64,000 bases of DNA from Leptospira_A sp046736045 (GCF_046736045.1 NZ_CP177134.1:1736001-1800000); one strand, 5' to 3'; counted from the stretch's first letter, positions 33,086 through 43,039 are shown. The notes: generated from the sequence alone by a model not told the origin. Numbers and translations are program-made.

Positions 33086-34219
33086 TTATTTGCGGCGAAT
33101 TGTTTCCGGCAATTGGAAGTCGGTTTGATTTCCGCCCCATCCCAATTTGGTAATTCCATACAGTCCGAAAGCAAGAAATAGAAGGATTCCTATGCACAAC
33201 CAGGGATTGTATTCTTCCTGAACGAATACTTTTCCTTCTCCCGGTTTCGGAGTTTTTTTCGGTGCCGGAGGGAGACCGAATTTGCGGGCAAGAGATTCCA
33301 CCTGAATGACATTGATCACTGGAATGTCTTTTTGCAAAAATTCTTTGATTACGGAATCCGGAGGATTGATGTCATCCGGCAATTGAGTGATGAGTCCACT
33401 CTTGAACACCTGTTTGCCGAGACTGGTTCCCAGGACGGTTGTTCCTCCGCCGATATTGATAAATGCTTTGATTTGTTTTCCCAGAGAAAGTTTTTGATAA
33501 AGATCCATTCTTTGTCTGATGGAATCTTCGAAACTGAGCGGATCGATATAAATGACTTTGTTTCGTTTAATCCCCGTTAAAAGATAATCCTTTCCCTCTT
33601 TGGACATTCCGATTGCCTTGTCTTGGGTGCCTCCGAGAGAAGCATGACTTGATTTGACGGTAAAGACGGATTCTTCGGCAAGAATTCTTTCCATATCCAA
33701 CCATAACATTTGGGGATGGTTCGCTCCGAATTGAGAAGCGGATGTACTTGCAATGATGATGGGTTTTAGTTTGAGCGTTTCCAGAGCGGCGAATAAACAG
33801 ATGTTCATCGCAGGAAAAGACCCCGAGACCGCAACGGCAATCGTATCCCCTTCTTCAAGTTTCGCTCTTTTTAACAAATGCAGGATCACTGCGGCGAAAT
33901 TCGGATTCACAGAAGTTTGTTTGGAGGAAAGTGATCCGGTATTGCTTGTTACAGGACTTAAAAATTCACCAATTAGACCGGTGTTAGCCGGGTCCCAATC
34001 CTTGTAATCCGGCTTTTTTTTCTTTAATAAATCCGGTCGTAATACCTGAAACGCGCGTTCTGCGAGTTTTGCGGCATGCATTTTCTTTTTAAAGTAAGGT
34101 TGTTCTTTTTTTACTTTAAAGGATTCGACTGCAATGAGTCCCAATACCGCAAATAAAGCCAAAAGCGCAATGGCAAGACTTGAATGTTTCCAAAAACTCC
34201 AATAGATGCGGGTGATCAT
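33086..34219 (-). CDS. pgsW: PgsW-type poly-gamma-glutamate system protein
   Basis: A 377-residue protein with an N-terminal membrane helix (about 14-32) and a C-terminal one (about 343-365). Between them is an alpha/beta domain with AVAVSGSFPAMNICL and NIGGGTTVLG glycine loops. This architecture and the link with PgsB/PgsC identify the PgsW family, which accompanies polyglutamate synthesis in spirochaetes and others. Its exact role is unknown. It overlaps pgsC by ATGA. Confidence 0.85.
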   Translation of the reverse strand: MITRIYWSFWKHSSLAIALLALFAVLGLIAVESFKVKKEQPYFKKKMHAAKLAERAFQVLRPDLLKKKKPDYKDWDPANTGLIGEFLSPVTSNTGSLSSKQTSVNPNFAAVILHLLKRAKLEEGDTIAVAVSGSFPAMNICLFAALETLKLKPIIIASTSASQFGANHPQMLWLDMERILAEESVFTVKSSHASLGGTQDKAIGMSKEGKDYLLTGIKRNKVIYIDPLSFEDSIRQRMDLYQKLSLGKQIKAFINIGGGTTVLGTSLGKQVFKSGLITQLPDDINPPDSVIKEFLQKDIPVINVIQVESLARKFGLPPAPKKTPKPGEGKVFVQEEYNPWLCIGILLFLAFGLYGITKLGWGGNQTDFQLPETIRRK

Positions 34220-34674
34220 AAAAATTCGGAACCTATTGAAAGAATGAGTAACATTTTTACCATAATGGATGCGATTACTAATACGGAAGTGGTTTCGATT
34301 ACACCTTGTCTTTCAAACCAAATTCCAATGAGTCCCGGGATTATGAATCCGATACTTCTTACGTCGGAAAGAAGAGGAGTTTCTATATCCGGCAGAATTT
34401 GAAAATTAAAAAGATATCCGTAAAAATAACCGAATAACAGAATGAGTACGGTCTTTCTTTTTCCAAATAAAATAAATAGAAAGGAAAGAAGTTCGACTGT
34501 AAAATAAGCGAAGAGTGCGATTAGAAACGTGATCGCCAGATTTTTCGGATGATTTAAATTTAAAGCGATATAACCGGGAACAACAAGCCCGGTTCCTACG
34601 ATTCCGAAAAGTTCGGAAAAGACCAAGCTGATCACAAGGCTGAGCCCTATGGAGAGAGATAAAATATCATTCAT
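34216..34674 (-). CDS. pgsC: Poly-gamma-glutamate biosynthesis membrane protein PgsC/CapC
   Basis: The 152-residue protein has four or five membrane helices, with LVVPGYIALNLNHPKNLA and the late FIIPGLIGIWFERQGVIET segments characteristic of CapC. It partners PgsB to polymerise and thread polyglutamate through the membrane. It overlaps pgsB upstream by 8 bp and pgsW downstream by 4 bp, so the three genes form a coupled operon. Confidence 0.92.
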   Translation of the reverse strand: MNDILSLSIGLSLVISLVFSELFGIVGTGLVVPGYIALNLNHPKNLAITFLIALFAYFTVELLSFLFILFGKRKTVLILLFGYFYGYLFNFQILPDIETPLLSDVRSIGFIIPGLIGIWFERQGVIETTSVLVIASIMVKMLLILSIGSEFL

Positions 34675-35875
34675 TTCTATTGTCTATCTTTGCTCTGTTT
34701 TTTAAATACTGAGTGAGCTCAAGTCCCATGCCGGCAATATTTCCCAATCCCAATACATAGGACTTCGGTTTCATTTGTGCTACAAGAGATTCAAAAATCA
34801 AATCTATATTATAATCTTCCCAGTTGAAAATACGCATTCCTTCTCTACAGTCTTTCTTTAAATAATGCATCGCGTATTTTGTGCCTGCGCCGATTAAAAA
34901 AATAGCATTCACGTCCGTCCATCGGGCGATTTCCTGAGAAAGTAATTTGCTTCGTTCCAGGCGGTCTTCTCTGCAATGAAAAAGCAAAAAACCGGAACGA
35001 TTTCCTGAGTATCTTTTTTTTGCTTCGTCCCAGATCATTCTGGTACTTTCCGTATCATTGGCTGCCATCGCATTGATGAATAATATATCTTTTCCGAAAA
35101 ATTGGATGGGTAAAACAGTAAGAGCGCCCGGGTCCGGTTCCGAATCAATCATTCCTTTGAGTGCCACTGCACGACTAACACCTAATTCACTGCAAACCTT
35201 AAGGGCAATAGATACATTTTCCTTATGTTCCCAATAAGAAAAGGAAGAGATTTCAGCATCAGTCACTTGTGAATCTTTGGAAGAATTTTCCGTGACTTCA
35301 ATCCATTCTGTTTTCCGTTCGAGACAAGCCTCTCCGATGATTTTTTTGAATTTTGTCTCGCCTGTGATCAGTTTGCCGCCAATGGGAACGGTCGATGCCA
35401 AAGCACGAGCCACATCTTCCAAATTCGGCCCCATTACATCCAGATGATCTTCCCTGATATTTGAGATAACTCCGATTGTAGATTTTAAAATCATTCCTTC
35501 ACTTGCCCATTGGTAACGGGGTTCCAATGCCATACATTCGATGACAATGGAGGAGGCTTTTTCTTTTTTTGCGGTTCCCAGAATTGAAATTTGTTCCAGA
35601 ATGGAGGGTTTTCCGAAACGATGAACCGCTTTTTCCGTACCATCAGGTAATATCATTCGGGCTAAAGTGCCTGTGGTTTTGGCAAAAACCCTTTCACCGT
35701 TTGCCGCAAGTCCTGCTCGTATTAATCTTGTTATACTGGATTTTCCTCTTGTACCGTTGACGTGAATTCTATTACGAAAACTGGATAAAGTCATACGATG
35801 TATCAAAAGTTCGATGAGATAGTAGCAAAGTAAGAGAGAAATAAGAACAAAGAATAATATCGTATTGGATTTCAT
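34667..35875 (-). CDS. pgsB: Poly-gamma-glutamate synthase PgsB/CapB
   Basis: PgsB is the amide ligase that adds glutamate units using ATP. The 402 residues start with a membrane helix (TILFFVLISLLLCYYLIELL), then the Mur-ligase-like P-loop IHVNGTRGKSSITRLI at about 37-52. Further motifs are TTGTLARMILPDG, IVIECMALEPRYQ, ISNIREDHLDVMG and late FLLFHCREDR. All catalytic motifs are present. No pgsA/capA gene is found within this window. Confidence 0.92.
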   Translation of the reverse strand: MKSNTILFFVLISLLLCYYLIELLIHRMTLSSFRNRIHVNGTRGKSSITRLIRAGLAANGERVFAKTTGTLARMILPDGTEKAVHRFGKPSILEQISILGTAKKEKASSIVIECMALEPRYQWASEGMILKSTIGVISNIREDHLDVMGPNLEDVARALASTVPIGGKLITGETKFKKIIGEACLERKTEWIEVTENSSKDSQVTDAEISSFSYWEHKENVSIALKVCSELGVSRAVALKGMIDSEPDPGALTVLPIQFFGKDILFINAMAANDTESTRMIWDEAKKRYSGNRSGFLLFHCREDRLERSKLLSQEIARWTDVNAIFLIGAGTKYAMHYLKKDCREGMRIFNWEDYNIDLIFESLVAQMKPKSYVLGLGNIAGMGLELTQYLKNRAKIDNRNE

Positions 35876-35968
35876 ATGAGAGTTACGTGAGATTACATGA
35901 TTCGTTTAAGAGAATGTCATCAGATTGAAATACGGGTAGGTTAAAGTTAAGTTTGGACATGAAATCTT

Positions 35969-38365
35969 ATGAGCATTCGTTATAAATTTTTACTCATCCT
36001 GAGCGTCAGTCAAATCATATTGGTTTTGGCACTCACTACAAGTTTTGCCTACCTATTACAAGCTGTAAAGAATATACCGCAAACACAAAGGGCGGAAGAC
36101 TTATCCCGCAACTTCCAAAGAGAGTTGGATTTTAAAGAAGAAAAATTGCGGCTTTTGCTGGAAGAGATTACAATCAACCCGACGACCAAAGGGATCCTGG
36201 AAAGAGGACTTAACAATCGAAATGTATTTCTCTCCGAATTGGGTTATTTTCAAAAGATCATGGATCGTTACGGACTATCCCTGTTCGAAATCGGGGATGC
36301 AAATGGTAAGGTGCATTTTCGATTCCATAGGCCGAAGGATTTTGGTGATGATAAAAAAAATCAGCCCATCATCCAAAAAGCATTACAAGGACAATGGGCT
36401 GCCAGCTTGGAAGACGGGCACAGTGGTTTGGGCTTTCGTTTGGCGGCACCTTTGATGGGGAAAGGAACAATATTGATCGGGCAAGTAGTAGATGATAAAT
36501 TTACCAAAACCATTTCCAAAGACAACAGGATTCATCTTGCCATACTTCAGGAAGGCAAAATAAAAACGATAGGATCGGATATCATCCGTTCGGTGCTAAA
36601 AGAAGATCCCCGTCTGTTGGAAAACAATCAAAGATTTCATTTTAAAGATAAACCTTATTACGTAGTTAAAATTCCTTATACCGGAAAGGAAAACACTCTT
36701 CAAAATCTGGAATTCAACGTAATGATTGATGAAAACGAAGTGGAATCGAAAACATTTCGGATTTGGTCTTTCTTTACGATCGCATCGTTTTTGTTATTCG
36801 GAATTATATTCGTCACATCGTTCTTGTTTTCTCAGGATATGGTCGAAGCGATCAAACTGCTTACCAATGCAATGAACGATATTGAAAATTGGGAACCCGA
36901 AACACTTCCCACAAAAAGAAAAGATGAGATCGGACAGATGGGAAGAGTATTTGTCGAGATGAAAGAGGAACTGCATGTTCATCAAAACAATCTGGAAGAA
37001 TTGGTAGAGCAAAGGACTCATGAATTGAATGAGACTTTGGAAGAAGTACAAAAACTAAAAGAAAAACAAGACGGAGATTATTTTCTCACTTCACTTCTCA
37101 TTAAACCTTTGCGAGGTGCATTTGCGAAATCGGAAACCGTATCTGTTTCGATTCTGGAACGGCAAAAAAAAGAATTCAGTTTTCGAAATAGAAAATCCGA
37201 GATCGGTGGGGATTTGACTGCGACGGATACGATCCAACTTTTGGGAAAAAAATATACTGTCTTTTTGAATGCGGATGCTATGGGTAAATCCATCCAAGGT
37301 GCAGGTGGTGCGCTTGTTATGGGGACAGTATTTAAATCGATTGTGACGCGCACTCAAAAACTGAAATACATGCAGGATCGTCATCCGGAGAGATGGTTGA
37401 AAGAATGTTTTCAGGAAGTACATCACGTGTTCATCAGCTTTGACGGACATATGTTACTATCAGCTGTTATGGGGCTTGTGGATGAAGAAACCGGAACATT
37501 GTATTTTATCAATGCGGAACATCCGTGGTTGGTTTTATATCGTGACGGAATCGCAGGATTTTTGGATCAGGAACATTCCTTGCGCAAAATCGGATTTACG
37601 GAGATGAGCGGAGAAGAAGTTTCCATCCAGGTTTTCCCTTTGAAACCGGGTGATGTAGTCATCATCGGCTCGGATGGCAGGGATGATATTCTGATTAGTG
37701 AAGATGAAGAAGTGCGTGTGATCAATGACGATGAAACTTTGTTTTTGAAACGTGTGGAAGAAGGAGACGGGGATTTGTATCAGATTGAAGAAGCGATTCT
37801 TTCAACAGGCGAATTGACGGATGATTTCAGTTTGCTTAGGATTGCTTTTTTAGAAGAAAGAACAAGCCGTGTTGAGAATACCACCAAACATAAAGAATAC
37901 TATGTTAAGTTGAACGAAGGGATTCAATCCTACCGGGATGGGAATTGGGAAAATGCAATTATTTCTCTGGAACTTGCTCTGGAGTCCGAATCTCAGGATC
38001 CTTATTGTTTACGGGAACTTTCCAAACTTTATATCAAATCCGAACGGTATGAAGAAGCGATTGTACATGCGGAAAAATATTTAAAAACAAATCCACAGGA
38101 CACGGATTTTCTTTTTTATATTTCGTTTGCTTATAAGCAAAAAAGAAATTATGAGCAGGCTTGTGATTTTTCCGAAAGACTGAGATTGCGCGATCCTAAA
38201 AATTTTAAAAACTTACTTTTGTTAACCGAAATACTGATGCATATGAAAAATACGGAGAAGGCCGGAGTTTTATTAGAGACGATGGAAGAACATTCACCGG
38301 GAAATGCCAAAGTTGCCAAACTTCGTAATTTTTGGAAAAAAATGGTAGGGGCGCTCACTTCTTAA
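35969..38365 (+). CDS. Sensor phosphatase: transmembrane sensor, HAMP, PP2C (SpoIIE/RsbU), TPR
   Basis: The 798-residue protein has TM1 at about 6-30, an external sensor domain (about 30-265) and TM2 at about 267-289. A HAMP/linker and coiled coil lead to a PP2C-type serine phosphatase (about 380-610) with EIGGDLTATD, NADAMGKSIQGAGGALVMG and IGSDGRDD metal-binding motifs. TPR repeats follow to the end (for example YREL-like SLELALESESQDPYCLRELS). Such phosphatases dephosphorylate STAS anti-sigma antagonists; a STAS gene faces it at the 3' end. The C-terminal TPR is an uncommon addition. Confidence 0.88.
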   Translation: MSIRYKFLLILSVSQIILVLALTTSFAYLLQAVKNIPQTQRAEDLSRNFQRELDFKEEKLRLLLEEITINPTTKGILERGLNNRNVFLSELGYFQKIMDRYGLSLFEIGDANGKVHFRFHRPKDFGDDKKNQPIIQKALQGQWAASLEDGHSGLGFRLAAPLMGKGTILIGQVVDDKFTKTISKDNRIHLAILQEGKIKTIGSDIIRSVLKEDPRLLENNQRFHFKDKPYYVVKIPYTGKENTLQNLEFNVMIDENEVESKTFRIWSFFTIASFLLFGIIFVTSFLFSQDMVEAIKLLTNAMNDIENWEPETLPTKRKDEIGQMGRVFVEMKEELHVHQNNLEELVEQRTHELNETLEEVQKLKEKQDGDYFLTSLLIKPLRGAFAKSETVSVSILERQKKEFSFRNRKSEIGGDLTATDTIQLLGKKYTVFLNADAMGKSIQGAGGALVMGTVFKSIVTRTQKLKYMQDRHPERWLKECFQEVHHVFISFDGHMLLSAVMGLVDEETGTLYFINAEHPWLVLYRDGIAGFLDQEHSLRKIGFTEMSGEEVSIQVFPLKPGDVVIIGSDGRDDILISEDEEVRVINDDETLFLKRVEEGDGDLYQIEEAILSTGELTDDFSLLRIAFLEERTSRVENTTKHKEYYVKLNEGIQSYRDGNWENAIISLELALESESQDPYCLRELSKLYIKSERYEEAIVHAEKYLKTNPQDTDFLFYISFAYKQKRNYEQACDFSERLRLRDPKNFKNLLLLTEILMHMKNTEKAGVLLETMEEHSPGNAKVAKLRNFWKKMVGALTS

Positions 38366-38696
38366 AAGAAGAGAGTGCTTCGTCTAAAGATTCGAAAATC
38401 AGGATCACGGAAGAGATTTTAGAGATTCGAAAAATTTGTTGGATGGTTTTGGATACATTTGCGATCCGAAGCCCTCCGCCTGATTCGGCAAGTTTGTCAT
38501 TGAGAGACATGATAAGCCCGAATCCGGAAGAGTCGATGAAGTTCACACCTTCCAAATCAAATATAAATTTATATTCATTTTGAGCGAAAGACTCCCTGAT
38601 TCTTTCCTTCAGGATTCCAGCATTTAACATATCTAAGTTTCCGAAAAGTTTCAGAACTATAATGTCATTTGTCTTTGACTCAGTGTATTCCATCAA
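38355..38696 (-). CDS. STAS-domain anti-sigma factor antagonist
   Basis: A 113-residue SpoIIAA-like protein. The phosphorylatable serine is in NFIDSSGFGLIMSL (the DSSG box), and GDLDMLNAGILKERI-type strands precede it. It is the expected substrate of a SpoIIE-type phosphatase, and the neighbouring gene encodes one; the two genes are convergent and overlap by 11 bp, so they are linked in place but not in transcription. The kinase/anti-sigma partner is not in the window. Confidence 0.88.
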   Translation of the reverse strand: MMEYTESKTNDIIVLKLFGNLDMLNAGILKERIRESFAQNEYKFIFDLEGVNFIDSSGFGLIMSLNDKLAESGGGLRIANVSKTIQQIFRISKISSVILIFESLDEALSSFKK

Positions 38697-38737
38697 ACGC
38701 TTAGAGAATACTCAATTTATTGTAATGGTCAATCAGA

Positions 38738-40813
38738 TTAATTTACGAATTTATCCCATTTTTCTTGAACTGAAACAACTCGGAGGATTCTCCAGATTAA
38801 ATTGGATCCGTTTTCAGAATTGGTCATAATTACGATCCCATATCCCTTATTTGCGTTGAAAAAGGCGAGCGACTTATGTCCCTTTGTATGGCCACCGTGG
38901 AAAAAATACTCGGAAGCTCCCGATTGGTTGATAAAAAAGCCCCTACCGACCAGCGCATGCACGGTTAGGTTTGCGGCACTCATTTTGGGAGTAAGAAGGT
39001 ATTTGGCCGAAGATTCGGAAATAAGTGAGGATCCGCCGTGTGCGGCAAGGGCCACTTCCGCAAAAATATTTCCGATTTCTTCCGGAGTGGTCCAAAGTCC
39101 GCCTGCGGCGAGTTCCGGTGTGACGAATTTTTTTTCTTCCAGAACCTCTCCTTTTTCATCATGACCGTCGCAGTGGTCGTCTGCTTCGGTTAAATTTTGA
39201 CGGAAAGTGCTTCGTTTCCAGCCGAGAGGGTTTCCTACATACTTTGTAATCACTTTGGGGAAAGAAAGCCTCGTAGCTTCTACAATCGTTTCCTGGATGA
39301 CGCTGTAACCTGCTCCCGAATAACGGGACTTAGATCCTGGTTTGTAATAGATTTCCAAACCATGTCCCGGTTTTTCCGAAAAAGCATCTTGAATCTCTGT
39401 TAGGTGTTTTTTGTTCTGATTGACGGGCGCGTCCCAATTTCCTTTTTCCGTGAGACCGCTTGTATGGGAAAGTAAGCTGTCCAGGTTGACATAGGCACCT
39501 TTTTCTTTTTTCTTTAAGCTGATATGGTAGTTGCGTAATTTTTTATTCCAGTTGGAATAAAGATTTAGTTTTCCTTCTTCGGCAAGTTTTACAGCTGTAA
39601 CAGCTGTAACGGTTTTGGAAAGTGATCCGGCGCGAAACAGGGTGCTGTCCGTAACAGGAATGGATGTTTTGATATTTCGGACGCCATAGTTTTTTTTCCA
39701 GGCCAGTTTGTAGTTTTTATAAACTGCGACACCGATTGCAGGGACTTTACCTTCTTTCATCAAGGTTGCCAAATCCACTTCATTCGGATTTTTGATCGGT
39801 TCTCTCAATTTGAGTCGTTTTCCGCCAAATATAGATTCGGTGAGGATGGATTTATAAGAAGACAAATCTCCTTTTGTGCCACCCCATGGATTGACAATCG
39901 AAATCAATATATCGCTTTTTCTGTCTTGGTAAAACAAGTTGGCGATTCCTTTTGTTTTTCCATAAGCCCAATGAAAGTATTCTCCTACATACATTCCTTC
40001 TCCGAAATAGATGGAATCTTGCGCAATCGAATCCTGTAGAACCGTTTTTTGGAAAAGTTTTTCCACTTCCTTTTTCGCCAATAGAGTCGGGTGCAATAAT
40101 TCTTCTTTCCATAATACCAAATCTTCGGGATTGGAATAAATCCCGCTATTTCCCAGGAAGGGATCATTGGTATCTATGTAAGAATGATTCATATTTAGCG
40201 GTTTTAAAATGGTTTCTTTGATATAATCGGAGTATGATTTTTCGGAAAGTATTTCGATCAGATAACCTAATATAAAATAGTCGAGTCTCGTGTACTTCCA
40301 ATATTCTCCGGAAGGAAAGGAGGGTAATAATGCGGAAGAGACAAAACTATTCCGAACCTGGATTCTTTTTTGGGTCTCTGTTTTGGAGTCAAAATGGGAA
40401 TCGATTTCGATAAACCTGGGAAGTCCGCTTGTGTGTTTGAGCAGATTCTCAATTGTGATTTCTTTATGAGGAAACCAGGTAAGGTATTTTATAACAGGGT
40501 CGGTTTCTTTGATTTTTTTTTCTTTGAGGAGAATTCTGAGAGCAAATGAAGTGAATGGTTTTGTGACTTCACCTAATGGGAAACTATGTTTCCTGTAAAG
40601 TTGATTGGGCTGATTTCCTTTTTTATGATAAAAAGTTTCCCGGAACAGGATGTCTTTTCCTTTTGCAATTAGAATGACGCCTTGAAAGTTTTCCTGTTTT
40701 AGTTTGGTTCGGATTTCTTTTTTTTTTGCTTCCGATAACGATCCTATTTCGTCGGAACAGGAAACTAAAAATCCAAAAAAAGCGAAAAAACCTAAAACAG
40801 AAAAAAACTTCAT
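38738..40813 (-). CDS. Lipoprotein with two beta-lactamase-fold domains, first one degenerate
   Basis: The 691-residue protein has a lipobox GFLVSC (Cys19) followed by two serine beta-lactamase (class C/penicillin-binding-like) domains. The second (about 350-680) keeps S397-x2-K400 in AGSLSKT, HTSGL, Y498 in YSGAGY and a late HGGHTKG. The first (about 40-330) has E82 in place of the nucleophile (GEVTK), HTSGLPRF, and YTR in place of YxN, so it should be inactive. A cell-wall or ester/peptide hydrolase role is inferred from the family. The pairing suggests the first domain is structural or ligand-binding. Confidence 0.87.
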   Translation of the reverse strand: MKFFSVLGFFAFFGFLVSCSDEIGSLSEAKKKEIRTKLKQENFQGVILIAKGKDILFRETFYHKKGNQPNQLYRKHSFPLGEVTKPFTSFALRILLKEKKIKETDPVIKYLTWFPHKEITIENLLKHTSGLPRFIEIDSHFDSKTETQKRIQVRNSFVSSALLPSFPSGEYWKYTRLDYFILGYLIEILSEKSYSDYIKETILKPLNMNHSYIDTNDPFLGNSGIYSNPEDLVLWKEELLHPTLLAKKEVEKLFQKTVLQDSIAQDSIYFGEGMYVGEYFHWAYGKTKGIANLFYQDRKSDILISIVNPWGGTKGDLSSYKSILTESIFGGKRLKLREPIKNPNEVDLATLMKEGKVPAIGVAVYKNYKLAWKKNYGVRNIKTSIPVTDSTLFRAGSLSKTVTAVTAVKLAEEGKLNLYSNWNKKLRNYHISLKKKEKGAYVNLDSLLSHTSGLTEKGNWDAPVNQNKKHLTEIQDAFSEKPGHGLEIYYKPGSKSRYSGAGYSVIQETIVEATRLSFPKVITKYVGNPLGWKRSTFRQNLTEADDHCDGHDEKGEVLEEKKFVTPELAAGGLWTTPEEIGNIFAEVALAAHGGSSLISESSAKYLLTPKMSAANLTVHALVGRGFFINQSGASEYFFHGGHTKGHKSLAFFNANKGYGIVIMTNSENGSNLIWRILRVVSVQEKWDKFVN

Positions 40814-40820
40814 CTAAGGA

Positions 40821-42470
40821 TTACCGTTGAATCAGACTTTGGTGGTATCCAACCGGAGCTTCAAATCCTAACACGTCCAAAACTGTAGCCGCAATGTTCG
40901 CCAAACCGAAGTTTGGATTTTGCTCTACGAATTTGATTTTCGATTCCGGATCAAAGACTACGAAATGCACCGGATTCAATGTATGGCTGGTTTTAGGAAC
41001 AGGTTTGCCGTCTTTGGAGGTTTGTGCATGGCCTTTTTTATCCAATTGGTACATTTCGTCCGCATTTCCGTGATCCGCAGTGATGAATAGTACGGTGCCT
41101 GATTCGTTGCAAATTTTGACCAAACGTTCGATGCAAGAGTCAAGGTATTCCAAACCTTTTACGGTTGCGTCCATATTTCCGGTATGCCCCACCATATCTC
41201 CGTTAGCATAATTTACCCTAAGAAAAGGATATTTGTGACTTTGGATGGCTTGGATCAAAGTATCGGTGATTTCTTTTGCTTTCATTTCCGGCTTTTGATC
41301 GAATGGAATTACATCGGATTTTACTTCTTCGTAAGTCTCGAGCTTTTGGTCGAAGTATCCGGATTTGTTTCCATTCCAGAAGAAAGTAACATGTCCGTAT
41401 TTTTGAGTTTCTGAAATCGCATACTGGGCAACTTTTTCATTCACTAAATATTCGCCCATTGTTCTGTCGATGACAGGTGGAGAAACTAAGTATTGTTTGG
41501 GGATAAAGGAATCTCCGTCATATTGCATCATTCCTGCGAATTCGATTTTGGGAAAACGTTTGCGGTCGAAGTGAGAGAAATTTTCTTCGGTAAATGCTTT
41601 CGAGATTTCAATGGAACGGTCCCCTCTGAAATTAAAGAAAATAACTGAATCGTTATCTTCGATTGTTCCCACGGGTTTTCCATTTGTATCAGCGACAACG
41701 AATGAAGGTAAGTATTGGTCGATCACGCTTGGATTTTCGGTTCGGAAGGTTTCAATCGCTTCCCGAGCGGAAGAAAATTTTCTACCATCACCTAATACGT
41801 GTACGTTCCAGCCTCTTTCGACCATGGACCAATCTGCATCGTATCTGTCCATAGTGATCTCCATTCTGCCTCCCCCGGAAGCAATGGCAATGTCTAATCC
41901 CGATTTCGTCAGATCTTTCATATAGGTTTCGAAAGGAGTTAGATAATCAAGTGCGGATTTTTCGGGGACATCCCTACCATCGAGTAGAATGTGGAGCCTG
42001 ATTTTTGAAACTGATTCGGATTGGGAAGCATCGATCATTGATCGCAGATGATTGATATGGCTATGGACGTTTCCATCTGAAAATAAACCTACGAAATGTA
42101 AGGTGGAGTTTTGCGTTTTTGCGTTTTGGATTAATTTTTTCCAAATGGCGCCGTTGAACATTTCTTTGGAATCAATGGAAGCACTGACTAATTTTGCACC
42201 TTGGTCGAAAATCCTTCCCGAACCGAGAACATTATGACCCACTTCGGAATTGCCCATGTCTTCATCACTTGGCATTCCCACTGCTGTTCCGTGTGCTCTT
42301 AAATGAAGTGTGGGTCTGGTTTGCCAAAGATTTTTGAGAACCGGCATTTTGGCGGCCTCTACGGCGTTTCCATCAGTTATACCTTGTTTGGTGAATCCTA
42401 CTCCATCTAAAATGACTAGGAGGACTTGTTTTGCAAGAGGTCCATGGGGATGTTTTTGGAGAGATAACAT
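40821..42470 (-). CDS. gpmI: 2,3-bisphosphoglycerate-independent phosphoglycerate mutase
   Basis: GpmI interconverts 3- and 2-phosphoglycerate in glycolysis. The 549 residues include LVILDGVGFTKQG with the metal aspartate, EDMGNSEVGHNVLGSG with the catalytic serine, HILLDGRDVPEKSAL, the FFNFRGDRSIEIS box and late FITADHGNADEM and SHTLNPVHFVV metal sites. Seven base pairs separate it from the beta-lactamase-fold lipoprotein gene downstream. Confidence 0.95.
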   Translation of the reverse strand: MLSLQKHPHGPLAKQVLLVILDGVGFTKQGITDGNAVEAAKMPVLKNLWQTRPTLHLRAHGTAVGMPSDEDMGNSEVGHNVLGSGRIFDQGAKLVSASIDSKEMFNGAIWKKLIQNAKTQNSTLHFVGLFSDGNVHSHINHLRSMIDASQSESVSKIRLHILLDGRDVPEKSALDYLTPFETYMKDLTKSGLDIAIASGGGRMEITMDRYDADWSMVERGWNVHVLGDGRKFSSAREAIETFRTENPSVIDQYLPSFVVADTNGKPVGTIEDNDSVIFFNFRGDRSIEISKAFTEENFSHFDRKRFPKIEFAGMMQYDGDSFIPKQYLVSPPVIDRTMGEYLVNEKVAQYAISETQKYGHVTFFWNGNKSGYFDQKLETYEEVKSDVIPFDQKPEMKAKEITDTLIQAIQSHKYPFLRVNYANGDMVGHTGNMDATVKGLEYLDSCIERLVKICNESGTVLFITADHGNADEMYQLDKKGHAQTSKDGKPVPKTSHTLNPVHFVVFDPESKIKFVEQNPNFGLANIAATVLDVLGFEAPVGYHQSLIQR

Positions 42471-42541
42471 AGATTAGATTCCTGTTTTTTTCCAGTATTT
42501 GGAGGATTCTACATTTTGCAACCGCAAGATATGGGGGTATT

Positions 42542-43039
42542 TTAGGGGCGGAGGTGGAAAGATCTTGTTAAACGGAATGGGGTGAGCCGATAGATGATTG
42601 TGATCCGTTTTGGCTTGGATTGAAATGTAGGAACACCTACACCTCCCTTCCTCAAATTCTCTCCCTCCATCTCCCAAAACATCATCAAACTCACAATAAA
42701 AGTCCTTGAAACCCGATAATTCCCCGCAATCAACCCGATCTCAGCCCAATCCTCATGCCATGGCCGAAAGTTCACTTTTACATAATAACTCTCCGCATCT
42801 TCCAAATGGCTTTGGTAGGTTATCCTCAAATTCCGTTTTTGTAGTACTGATGAATCTAAATGCGCAAGCAACCGTTCCCTGTGACTATGGATCAATCGGT
42901 AAAACAAATCCCTGCTGTTATGCCTTCTCCTCAAGAGTTTGCGATAAAAGCGGGCTGCCATCTCCGAAAGCATCAGACTGGAAACACTTGTATCAGCAAA
43001 AATCAAAACCTCGTCCGACTTCCAACAAACTTTCCGCAT
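42542..43039 (-). CDS. DUF1564 family protein
   Basis: A 165-residue protein on the minus strand, with AGAGGAAAGAT right before the ATG. The segments RFYRKLLRRRHNSRDLFYRL, NLRITYQSHLEDAESYYVKV and WAEIGLIAGNYRVSRTFIVS are typical of DUF1564, a family known from Leptospira, often in multiple copies. Function is unknown; the C-terminal part resembles a small helix-turn-helix. A long open frame on the opposite strand over this gene is only an upstream extension of the kinase frame. Confidence 0.72.
   Translation of the reverse strand: MRKVCWKSDEVLIFADTSVSSLMLSEMAARFYRKLLRRRHNSRDLFYRLIHSHRERLLAHLDSSVLQKRNLRITYQSHLEDAESYYVKVNFRPWHEDWAEIGLIAGNYRVSRTFIVSLMMFWEMEGENLRKGGVGVPTFQSKPKRITIIYRLTPFRLTRSFHLRP

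Noticed and set aside
32912..33181. Plus-strand 89-codon frame
   Set aside because: It is antisense to pgsW and to the 59-residue small gene, which has better start signals and a membrane helix.
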